Positions 1-5,953 of a stretch of 5,953 nucleotides of DNA are shown here, piece by piece. The DNA comes from Euryarchaeota archaeon UBA10. GTDB lineage: Archaea > Thermoplasmatota > Poseidoniia > Poseidoniales > Poseidoniaceae. The stretch lies in the NCBI GenBank assembly GCA_002498185.1, contig DAGO01000016.1:12633-18585 (forward strand), given 5' to 3'. Position 1 is the first letter of the stretch. Every line of letters starts with the position of its first letter. The position numbers and the translations under genes are program-made. The notes below the pieces were generated by a model. It did not search any database, was not told the DNA's origin, and saw only the letters and a list, made by a program, of their open reading frames with translations.

Positions 1-557
1 ACTGTCAAATTGTGATTATCCCATTCGACAACGCTTCCTGAACCTGTTTGAATAGCCTTGATAACCAAATCTTCGCTATAGTTGCCTTGTAGGTTGTATG
101 TAGTGGTCATATTTGGAATAGTAATCGAAGACTCACCATACCTTATCGCTGTACCTCCTTCACCGATCAACATGATTGGCACTCCGTTTGGGGCATCGAC
201 CAGCCCATCGGAAATCGGTTGCTCCCAAGTGCTTCCAAGCACTTGCATAGTATGTGCTCCTTCAGCGGTAAAGATATCCTCAATAATTGGATGGGCTTGC
301 AGCACCACAGTTGTTTGAGATGAAGGAATTGGAGGATGCCACATTACCACGTAACCATCACAAGTAGCGCTCGCTTGGTACATTCCTCCGCTTGGGCTAT
401 CGATTATACTCCCAGTCCAAGGTTCACTCAGCACAATGTCGCAGTCAGAAATTGGATTGCCAAACGGGTCTTCGACTTCAACCGTCCAAGATTCCGTCTC
501 CTCTGCCCAAACCGCTGGCATCAAAAGCAGCAAAACGAGCAATAGAGCCCTGCGCAT
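1..557 (-). CDS. Secreted beta-domain protein, N-terminal part (3' end beyond window)
   Basis: The minus strand is open from an ATG at 557 to the left edge (185 codons, no stop), so this is the 5' part of a longer gene. The product starts with a clear signal peptide: MRR, a Leu-rich core (residues 4-13), then an A-V-W-A cleavage site after residue 18, followed by acidic residues. Residues about 24-71 carry a pattern like Ig-like or carboxypeptidase-regulatory-like domains (VEVEDPFGNPI, later GGMYQASATCDGYV), with Cys39 and Cys66 possibly forming a disulfide. Residues about 85-185 look beta-rich but are not recognised. N-glycosylation sequons occur at N149, N159 and N183. In-frame ATGs at 584 and 617 would put 9 or 20 residues before the signal peptide; 557 is chosen because the Arg-Arg-hydrophobic start then sits at the N-terminus. 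Only a weak AAGG (561-564) precedes it. Its role is unknown; it is probably exported and surface-exposed or extracellular. Confidence 0.75.
   Translation of the reverse strand, partial: MRRALLLVLLLLMPAVWAEETESWTVEVEDPFGNPISDCDIVLSEPWTGSIIDSPSGGMYQASATCDGYVVMWHPPIPSSQTTVVLQAHPIIEDIFTAEGAHTMQVLGSTWEQPISDGLVDAPNGVPIMLIGEGGTAIRYGESSITIPNMTTTYNLQGNYSEDLVIKAIQTGSGSVVEWDNHNLT
226..245. repeat. Perfect 9-bp inverted repeat inside the secreted-protein gene
   Basis: CAAGTGCTT (226-234) and AAGCACTTG (237-245) are exact reverse complements separated by CC. The repeat lies within the coding region (codons for QVLGST), and no function is evident. One such short repeat in 6 kb can arise by chance. Confidence 0.5.
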
Positions 558-656
558 ATTCCTTAGCAGAAGTTCATACCTCATCAAGAAAGCGGATTTT
601 CGCGCCCATATGTTCATGGTCGGGTTTGGCACAACACTGACGGAAGGGGGAGTGGC
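558..656. other. Divergent intergenic region between secreted-protein gene and pyrB
   Basis: About 100 bases separate the chosen start of the leftward secreted-protein gene from the rightward pyrB start, so promoters for both directions should lie here or just inside the neighbouring gene. I see no convincing archaeal BRE/TATA pair and no bacterial -35/-10 pair. The only AT-rich patches are around 594-600 (GGATTTT) and a CATATG at 608-613. If the leftward gene starts at 617 instead of 557, the gap shrinks to 39 bases. The purine-rich stretch just before pyrB is described separately as a ribosome binding site. Confidence 0.6.
642..652 (+). promoter_or_regulatory. Ribosome binding site of pyrB
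   Basis: The purine run GGAAGGGGGAG ends four bases before the ATG at 657; its G5 core (646-650) is six bases away. This supports 657 as the start over the later in-frame ATG at codon 7, and implies that the pyrB mRNA has a leader. The same AAGGGGG core precedes pyrI. Confidence 0.6.
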
Positions 657-1607
657 ATGCCCGGATTAATCACTATGGATGACCTAACAAATGAAGAGAT
701 TATTTCTATTCTAGATAATGCAGAAAAGTTACTCCCAGTAGCACGTGGAGAAGTGTATTTGCCTCTACTACAAGGTAGAATTCTTGGTAACCTTTTCTTT
801 GAGCCTTCAACCAGGACTCGCATGTCCTTTGAGACCGCAATGAAGCGATTAGGTGGAGATGTTGTCAATCTTGGAGATGTAAAAACCTCATCCGTAGTCA
901 AAGGTGAGACACTGTTCGATACCATCCAAATGGTTGACGGTTACACCGACATAATTGCAATGAGGCATCCAAGGCAAGGAGCTGCGCAGTATGCTTGCGA
1001 CAGTGCCAAGGTCCCAATTCTAAACGGGGGCGACGGCGCTGGCCACCATCCAACTCAAACGATGCTCGATTTGTTCACCATCAGACAATCCCATGGCACG
1101 CTTGAAGGGCTGAACGTGGTCTTGGCCGGAGATTTGAGGTATGGCCGTACTGTTCACTCTCTTTCACACGCTCTTGTTAGGTTTGGATGCAACGTGACTT
1201 TCGCCTCTCCAGAAAGTTTGCGAATGCCAGAAGAGATAGTTGCAGACCTCAAAGCACACGGCGCTGAAGTTGTTGAAACCGATGACCTGCTTGGTCAAAT
1301 CAACAATGCAGATGTCATTTACATGACGAGGATTCAGAAGGAGAGATTCCCTGATGAAGATGAGTATGCCAAAGTCGCTGGCGCTTACAAGTTGCAAGCC
1401 AGTGACTTAGATGAAGCAAAGGCTGAGATGATTATCATGCATCCACTGCCTCGTGTAGATGAGATACATCCTTCAGTGGATTCAACAAGACACGCTAGGT
1501 ACTTCGAACAGGCATTCAATGGAGTTGTTGCGAGAATGGCTCTAATGTGTTGGCTACTGGGTGTCGATGTGCCTGAAGACATTAACGAAAAGGGGGTAGC
1601 ACTATGA
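657..1607 (+). CDS. pyrB: Aspartate carbamoyltransferase, catalytic chain PyrB
   Basis: This cytoplasmic enzyme condenses carbamoyl phosphate with L-aspartate to give N-carbamoyl-L-aspartate, the committed step of pyrimidine synthesis. The 316 residues match the usual catalytic chain length of about 300-310. Visible landmarks in order are FFEPSTRTR (47-55, carbamoyl-phosphate loop), KGETLFDTI with Lys82 (equivalent to the E. coli Lys84 reaching into the neighbouring subunit's site), MRHP (102-105), HPTQT (131-135), GDLRYGRTVHSL (158-169), MTRIQKERF (223-231, aspartate-domain Arg and Gln) and HPLPRVDEI (262-270). All catalytic residues I can place are present, so it should be active. The ATG at 657 is preceded by a strong purine-rich site; an ATG six codons later is less likely. 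It overlaps pyrI by four bases, so the two chains are probably translationally coupled and assembled into one allosteric complex. The sequence style is closer to archaeal PyrB than to the fused or unregulated bacterial forms. Confidence 0.97.
   Translation: MPGLITMDDLTNEEIISILDNAEKLLPVARGEVYLPLLQGRILGNLFFEPSTRTRMSFETAMKRLGGDVVNLGDVKTSSVVKGETLFDTIQMVDGYTDIIAMRHPRQGAAQYACDSAKVPILNGGDGAGHHPTQTMLDLFTIRQSHGTLEGLNVVLAGDLRYGRTVHSLSHALVRFGCNVTFASPESLRMPEEIVADLKAHGAEVVETDDLLGQINNADVIYMTRIQKERFPDEDEYAKVAGAYKLQASDLDEAKAEMIIMHPLPRVDEIHPSVDSTRHARYFEQAFNGVVARMALMCWLLGVDVPEDINEKGVAL
1591..1597 (+). promoter_or_regulatory. Ribosome binding site of pyrI, inside pyrB
   Basis: AGGGGGT lies within the last codons of pyrB, with seven bases between its last G and the pyrI ATG at 1604. 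It supports this start over the in-frame ATG at 1622 (codon 7). Confidence 0.55.
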
Positions 1608-2080
1608 GTCAAGAAGCAAACATGAGAAGAGTCACTGCAATCAAGAATGGTACAGTTATTGACCACATTCCTGCAGGTAAGGCGCTATCTGTCCTGAAGA
1701 TGCTAGGCATCGGTGGAGACATGTCTAATCCTGTATCTCTGGTCATGAATGTCCCATCTAAGAAGATGGGTGGAAAAGACATTATCAAAGTCGAAGACCG
1801 TGAATTGACACAGCATGAGTTAGATCGTTTGGCATTGGTCGCTCCTGATGCATCTGTAGCAATCATTAGAGCTTACACTGTTGCAGAAAAATTAGACATC
1901 AACCTGACTGAAGAAGTTGTCAATGTAGCTAGGTGTACCTTCTCAAACTGTATCACTACCAATCCTCGGGAACCTCTGCCTCACAGACTAATCGTGACAA
2001 GTAGAGAACCACTAGAACTACGATGCAGATATTGTGGTAAAACACAAGACATCGAAGAATTAATCGACAATTTGATTTGA
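1604..2080 (+). CDS. pyrI: Aspartate carbamoyltransferase, regulatory chain PyrI
   Basis: This is the regulatory subunit that binds nucleotide effectors (CTP, ATP and UTP in the known family) and links PyrB trimers into the allosteric holoenzyme. It is 158 residues, close to the usual 150-155. The N-terminal nucleotide domain shows GTVIDHIPAGKAL (16-28; Asp20 and His21 match E. coli Asp19 and His20), GGKDIIKVE (56-64; Lys58 matches Lys60) and Lys96 (matches Lys94). The C-terminal zinc domain keeps all four cysteines: C111 and C116 in CTFSNC, C141 and C144 in CRYC. Both effector binding and contact with PyrB therefore look intact. The start overlaps the pyrB stop as ATGA, a typical coupled arrangement giving balanced subunits. 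Its stop codon (2078-2080) directly abuts the stop of the convergent gene. The pairing with pyrB and the complete zinc cluster leave little doubt about the call. Confidence 0.97.
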   Translation: MSQEANMRRVTAIKNGTVIDHIPAGKALSVLKMLGIGGDMSNPVSLVMNVPSKKMGGKDIIKVEDRELTQHELDRLALVAPDASVAIIRAYTVAEKLDINLTEEVVNVARCTFSNCITTNPREPLPHRLIVTSREPLELRCRYCGKTQDIEELIDNLI

Positions 2081-2093
2081 TTACAAATCGAAT
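2070..2093. terminator. Inverted repeat on the convergent stop-codon junction, possible terminator
   Basis: ATTTGATTTG (2070-2079) pairs with CAAATCGAAT (2084-2093) around the loop ATTA; nine pairs are Watson-Crick and one is T-G. The loop holds the end of the pyrI stop (2078-2080) and the stop of the opposite gene (2083-2081). On the plus strand a T5 tract follows at 2102-2106, eight bases past the stem. The hairpin is AT-rich and thus weak, and archaea mostly stop transcription at U-tracts without hairpins, so a terminator role is a guess. The repeat itself is certain. Confidence 0.35.
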
Positions 2094-4615
2094 AAGTTGG
2101 CTTTTTCACAGGCCTTGAAATTAATCCAACCTGGCATTCCTAAATCTATTGGCACTCCACCGACTGTGGTAATCAGTCCAGTCATTATCAGATGGTTTGC
2201 TAGTGGAGGATTGGTCCAGTCGACTTTCTTCCAACCTTTCTTTCCAAAGTCTTTGACTATGGTTTCTCGGCGAGAAGTCCAAGCATTAGCATTCCAAGCA
2301 TGTATCTTCATTGCATTGGTTGCGAGGTTGGGTGCAGCCACCACGTTGTGTGAGTCTTGCCAATTCTTCTCCCAATCACCATCCATGGTGTCAGCCCAGA
2401 TTAAGCCGGTTTTTTCGAATTCTGGAATCTCCATCTCCCCAAGGTTTGCTAAGTGTATCGCCAGCCTCCTTAGATGAGGATGGCGTGGATGTTTCTTCAT
2501 GGTCTTCTCGACGATGTTTATTGCACTAGCTTTGAGTCCTCTGTCAAGGTAAAGTAGTGCTCTAGCTGTTTGGCCATGTGGCCATTCTTCCATGTCCACA
2601 TTGTTCTTTTTCGCCCAAGCCTCTAACTTATCTAGGGCCATTTCAGATTGTGACCATAGTCTGAATCTAGCAATATCCCCGAGTATGTGTAACTTTGAGG
2701 CTGGTTTGTATTTCCAAGCGATGTTACTTCCTGGTATCCCTTCCTTGTATCGTTTCAACAAATCGATATTCCTCTTTGTGACTGAATCTAGTCTTAGTAG
2801 TGGCCTCACCGCATTTGGTAATTTGACTGAAGGGTCCAAAATGGATGTAATCCACTTTAATCTAGCAGATTCAATATCTTCATCAGCTAACAATTCCAAA
2901 CGGGGAATCGCTTCTGGTATGTCCCTTTGAGCGAGTGATGCTGCTGCAAGTATAACCCTCGCAATTTCAGCAGTTCTTCCAGCCCGCAAAGCGAGGAAAG
3001 ATAGTGCAACCTGTTCTGCTTGGTCCCATCTCCCCAGCCCCATCAGCATCTCCATGCTAGCTTCTGTTCTTCTCACGAGTGACAATCCTTCGATGCTCTC
3101 TTCACCGTGGTCTTCGTACAATAATTCCATCTTCTCCATCGCTTTCGACCAATTGTCTGATGAAATGAGGTCGCGGAAATCTTCGCCTTTACGATAAATC
3201 ATCTGTTCAATCGCTTCTAACTGAATTCGATTCTGATTTGCCATTGCATCGAATGAAATGTCATCCAAGTGCTGGCCTGTCCTTCTGGAAAGAGCCCATA
3301 TTCCTAGGAAGACGACCTGGCCGCCCGATGCGAGCATCCAAGTCATTTCTTCTAAGGCGTCTTTTCGAATTACTTGACATATCGAATCTTGCCAAGAGCC
3401 ACACTGAGTTCCCTGAGGCAGGTATTGTGAATCCCAAAACGTTAGCATTGCTAGAGCTAGTAAAAGCATAGACTGCCCAGCAAATCCTGTGAAACAGAAG
3501 TTCAAAACATTGGCTTGCTGCGATTTTTCACTACGCAATAATCGGGAATCTGCAAGCCTAATTCCACCTTTTCCTGAAACATCAGCGATGTCAAGGAACA
3601 AGATTCTAGCAACCTCATAGACGAATAAGAAACCTACAATTGCAACGTTGAGCAACAGGAAAAGAAGGACAATGGTGACCAATGGAACTCTAATTCCCGG
3701 TTCTGAAATATTTGCAAAGAGTTCAATTGCATAGAATCCCAAAACTCCACCTTCTTCCATGATGGTTGATTGTGGGCGGTATTCTGGTAAATCCAAAACC
3801 TTCTGCGTATGCTCAAACATCGTTGGATCTATTGCAAGCAAAATAAGTGAAACTAGAGTATTGAATGCAATAAATGGCATTGCTGCAGTGTTTATCCAAA
3901 CTAGAGTGGAAACGAATTGTTTCCTTGCTGGAGGTTTGTATGGATAAAATGCGGATGGCTCACCCTTAGACAACATCCTGCTCGATTCTGTCAATGCGGT
4001 CCAAGAAGAACCCATGACTCTGCCATAGGCGATGAATCCTGGAGCGAATGCAAGACAACCGGTGATGGCTAGTTTTCTGTCAAATCCAACATCTGCAAGT
4101 CCCATGATGAACCAGAGCATGATTAGTGAAGTGAACCATAGAATCGTGATTGTAACTCCTACACCATTTCTGAATGTGCTTGCTCCCTGAAGCGTTGCAC
4201 GCTTTCCACCTGTTCGAGTAATTATTTGGGTGCTCATTGAGACCCCGGTAGAAATCATCGCTGGCACGATAATCAGAATTAACGCAAAAGCCAAAGAAAT
4301 CTGATGAAGTCCTTCTGAAAGATTCATTTGATAGAAAATCCACTCCATCCCGAGCAATATTGCTCCTGTTAGTGCCATGACGTAAACCGTTAGGCCATTT
4401 CTCATACCGGGAGTTTTCAGTAGCTCCTTAGCCTCATCCTTGCTATCAGTAACAGTGTGCACCTCGTATCGCTTTGGTCCTGTAGGAAATGCTACCTGCA
4501 ATCCAGAAAGGCCTCTTGGAATAACATATTCTTGGAATAGATACGCGATGAATGCCGATAGAGAAATGGCAAGAAGTGCCATTCCGTCGAATTCACTTAC
4601 GAGTTCGATTCCCAT
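2081..4615 (-). CDS. Nine-pass membrane protein with TPR-like C-terminal half, function unknown
   Basis: I do not recognise this 844-residue protein. The N-terminal half has hydrophobic segments at about 10-29, 76-95, 104-125, 152-173, 181-198, 236-262, 310-333, 370-393 and 424-443. Loops 30-75, 126-151, 199-235 and 334-369 are rich in Lys/Arg and the alternating loops are not, which fits N-terminus out, C-terminus in. The outside loop 394-423 has Cys405 and Cys413. Residues about 460-730 look like stacked amphipathic helix pairs of TPR type (GRWDQAEQVALSFLALRAG at 528-546; also 679-726). The last 105 residues hold eight Trp. I see no nucleotide-binding P-loop, HExxH or other catalytic motif. 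It starts nine bases after thrS, with GAGGG (4622-4626) six bases before its ATG, so the two are probably co-transcribed. A scaffold or transport role is conceivable but unproven. Confidence 0.85.
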   Translation of the reverse strand: MGIELVSEFDGMALLAISLSAFIAYLFQEYVIPRGLSGLQVAFPTGPKRYEVHTVTDSKDEAKELLKTPGMRNGLTVYVMALTGAILLGMEWIFYQMNLSEGLHQISLAFALILIIVPAMISTGVSMSTQIITRTGGKRATLQGASTFRNGVGVTITILWFTSLIMLWFIMGLADVGFDRKLAITGCLAFAPGFIAYGRVMGSSWTALTESSRMLSKGEPSAFYPYKPPARKQFVSTLVWINTAAMPFIAFNTLVSLILLAIDPTMFEHTQKVLDLPEYRPQSTIMEEGGVLGFYAIELFANISEPGIRVPLVTIVLLFLLLNVAIVGFLFVYEVARILFLDIADVSGKGGIRLADSRLLRSEKSQQANVLNFCFTGFAGQSMLLLALAMLTFWDSQYLPQGTQCGSWQDSICQVIRKDALEEMTWMLASGGQVVFLGIWALSRRTGQHLDDISFDAMANQNRIQLEAIEQMIYRKGEDFRDLISSDNWSKAMEKMELLYEDHGEESIEGLSLVRRTEASMEMLMGLGRWDQAEQVALSFLALRAGRTAEIARVILAAASLAQRDIPEAIPRLELLADEDIESARLKWITSILDPSVKLPNAVRPLLRLDSVTKRNIDLLKRYKEGIPGSNIAWKYKPASKLHILGDIARFRLWSQSEMALDKLEAWAKKNNVDMEEWPHGQTARALLYLDRGLKASAINIVEKTMKKHPRHPHLRRLAIHLANLGEMEIPEFEKTGLIWADTMDGDWEKNWQDSHNVVAAPNLATNAMKIHAWNANAWTSRRETIVKDFGKKGWKKVDWTNPPLANHLIMTGLITTVGGVPIDLGMPGWINFKACEKANLFDL

Positions 4616-4621
4616 TGTTTA

Positions 4622-4626
4622 CCCTC
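4622..4626 (-). promoter_or_regulatory. Ribosome binding site of the membrane/TPR gene, overlapping the thrS stop
   Basis: On the minus strand GAGGG lies six bases before the ATG at 4615, and its first two bases are the last two of the thrS TGA (4627-4625). This supports the start and suggests that translation of the two genes is linked. Confidence 0.55.
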
Positions 4627-5953
4627 ATTCTTCCTTTGGTGGAACAAGTGCGGGTGTTGCTCTCTTGGAATTGATTTCATCCAGCAATTCATCAACGAAA
4701 GTATCGAAGGCAACTCCTGCTCTTTGGTCGCCATTTCTTGCTCGAATAGACACAGTGTTGTTGTTTGCTTCATCGTCACCGAGGATCAACATATATGCAG
4801 GCTGGAACTTTCTGTGCATACGAATCTTCTTTCCGATTGTATCGTCACCGTCATCTAAATCCGCTCTAATTCCTGCTGCTTTGAGTTTAGAAGTGATTTC
4901 TTGACCGTACTCTACTTGCTTCTCTGAGATTGTCAAAACATGGATTTGAGTTGGTGCTAGCCAGGTTGGGAATCGCCCTGCGAAATGTTCGATTAGAACT
5001 CCACAGAACCTTTCCATTGAACCAAATGGAGCTCTGTGAATCATTACCGGTCTATGCATTTCTCCATCGCTGCCCTTGTATTGGAGTTCGAACCTTTCCG
5101 GTAGATTGTAGTCGACCTGAACGGTTCCTAATTGCCATTCTCTACCGATTACATCTTTGACAACGAAGTCGATTTTAGGTCCGTAGAAGGCTGCTTCTCC
5201 TGGTTCTTCAGACCAATTGACTCCTAGGCTACTTGCTGCTGCTCGACATGCTTCTTCAGCCAAATCCCACTTTTCGCTGTCGCCGACATACTTGCTTGAA
5301 TCAGGGTCTCTAAGACCTACTCTAACTCTGTAATCGTGCATTCCCAATGCCTCAAAGATTACCTGTACAAGTTCGATACAGCCCAAAACCTCGTTTGCAA
5401 TTTGGTCTTCTGTAACGAATAGGTGCGCATCGTCTTGAGTGAATCCTCTGACTCTTGTTAATCCGGAAATCTCACCTGATTGCTCCCAGCGGTAAACTGT
5501 CCCGAACTCCGCCAGTCTAAGAGGCAAGTCGCGATATGAGCGAGCCTGTGAGGAATAAATCTTGATGTGATGTGGACAATTCATTGGCTTCAGCATGTAT
5601 CCTTCGATATCCCCTGCTGCCATCATGTTCGATAATTCGCCACAACTGCATCCTTCATTGGCTAGACGAGCCATCATATCCTTCTCAACCAATGGAGGAT
5701 ACTGTGAATCCTGGTAGTACGGGAAATGCCCACTGGTTCGGTACAGGTCAAGTTTACCGATGTGCGGAGTGAATACCTGATGGTATCCTTGTCTGGTCAA
5801 ATGCTCGGAAATGAATTCTTGCAAACATGAGCGAATGATTGCACCACGTGGGGTCCAAAGAATGAGGCCTTGGCCTACATCTTCATCGACATGGAATAAT
5901 TGTAAATCCTTACCCAATTTTCTGTGGTCTCTCTTCTTGGCTTCCTCAATTGC
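4625..5953 (-). CDS. thrS: Threonyl-tRNA synthetase, bacterial type, 5' end beyond window
   Basis: This enzyme charges tRNA-Thr with threonine in the cytoplasm. The frame stays open to the right edge, so 442 C-terminal residues are seen; the first codons read as the RDHRKLGKDL linker that precedes the catalytic domain. The TTG at 5917 is internal, not a start. About 200 or more residues (TGS and editing domains) should lie outside. The catalytic core has motif 2 (VYRWEQSG, Arg155 in this numbering), RVRGFTQDDAH, and motif 3 (GSMERF, 311-316). The zinc ligands are Cys126 (PMNCPHH), His177 and His306. The anticodon-binding domain spans about 335-437. The overall style is bacterial, recalling Bacteroidetes or Planctomycetes enzymes, not the archaeal form. 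An insertion before the PMNC motif carries C-S-C (102-104). The gene is followed after nine bases by the membrane/TPR gene. Confidence 0.96.
   Translation of the reverse strand, partial: AIEEAKKRDHRKLGKDLQLFHVDEDVGQGLILWTPRGAIIRSCLQEFISEHLTRQGYHQVFTPHIGKLDLYRTSGHFPYYQDSQYPPLVEKDMMARLANEGCSCGELSNMMAAGDIEGYMLKPMNCPHHIKIYSSQARSYRDLPLRLAEFGTVYRWEQSGEISGLTRVRGFTQDDAHLFVTEDQIANEVLGCIELVQVIFEALGMHDYRVRVGLRDPDSSKYVGDSEKWDLAEEACRAAASSLGVNWSEEPGEAAFYGPKIDFVVKDVIGREWQLGTVQVDYNLPERFELQYKGSDGEMHRPVMIHRAPFGSMERFCGVLIEHFAGRFPTWLAPTQIHVLTISEKQVEYGQEITSKLKAAGIRADLDDGDDTIGKKIRMHRKFQPAYMLILGDDEANNNTVSIRARNGDQRAGVAFDTFVDELLDEINSKRATPALVPPKEE

Noticed and set aside
558..656. TATA box or pyrimidine-responsive attenuator before pyrB
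   Set aside because: No convincing TATA/BRE, leader peptide, or hairpin with a T-tract can be seen; the region is short and mixed in composition.
82..669. Several plus-strand open frames of 69-82 codons
   Set aside because: They overlap the minus-strand secreted-protein gene, lack recognisable motifs and have compositions typical of antisense frames.
614..925. Minus-strand open frame of 103 codons
   Set aside because: It lies antisense to the start of pyrB, whose conserved motifs prove the plus strand is coding.
4440..4904. Plus-strand open frame of 154 codons
   Set aside because: It runs antisense across the end of thrS and the start of the membrane gene, both well supported, and shows no domain pattern.
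5915..5917. TTG as the start of thrS
   Set aside because: The frame continues upstream through the conserved RDHRK linker to the window edge, so this TTG is an internal Leu codon.
1..5953. CRISPR array, insertion sequence, tRNA gene or defence system
   Set aside because: No regularly spaced repeats, terminal inverted repeats, transposase-like protein or cloverleaf sequence was seen on either strand.

Overview
The window looks like mid-GC, gene-dense prokaryotic DNA. The best guess is a planktonic euryarchaeon, such as Marine Group II or III (Poseidoniia-like). The reasons are an archaeal-style pyrB-pyrI pair (a short catalytic chain followed directly by a zinc-bearing regulatory chain), a large unfamiliar membrane/repeat protein, a small secreted beta-rich protein, and very tight packing. 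The threonyl-tRNA synthetase is of bacterial type, which would fit the interdomain gene transfer common in such lineages. The taxonomic call is inference; no rRNA, tRNA or other marker is present to settle it.

Layout, left to right. (1) On the minus strand, running off the left edge, is the 5' part of a gene for an exported protein: signal peptide, then an Ig-like or carboxypeptidase-regulatory-like beta domain. It has no stop codon inside the window. (2) A divergent intergenic stretch of about 100 bp. (3) On the plus strand, pyrB and pyrI, sharing a 4-base ATGA overlap, encode the catalytic and regulatory chains of aspartate carbamoyltransferase. (4) pyrI and the next gene converge with no base between their stop codons, and a 10-bp inverted repeat sits on the junction. 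(5) On the minus strand is an 844-residue protein with about nine predicted membrane segments, a TPR-like helical cytoplasmic half and a tryptophan-rich tail; its function is not recognised. (6) On the minus strand, 9 bases upstream of it, is thrS, cut at its 5' end by the right edge of the window.

Functionally, pyrBI carries out and controls the committed step of pyrimidine synthesis. thrS supplies threonyl-tRNA and appears to be co-transcribed with the unknown membrane/TPR protein. There are no mobile elements, CRISPR arrays, RNA genes or obvious origins, and no gene-free stretch longer than about 100 bases. The most unusual item is the membrane/TPR protein; nothing in the window proves a new multi-gene system.
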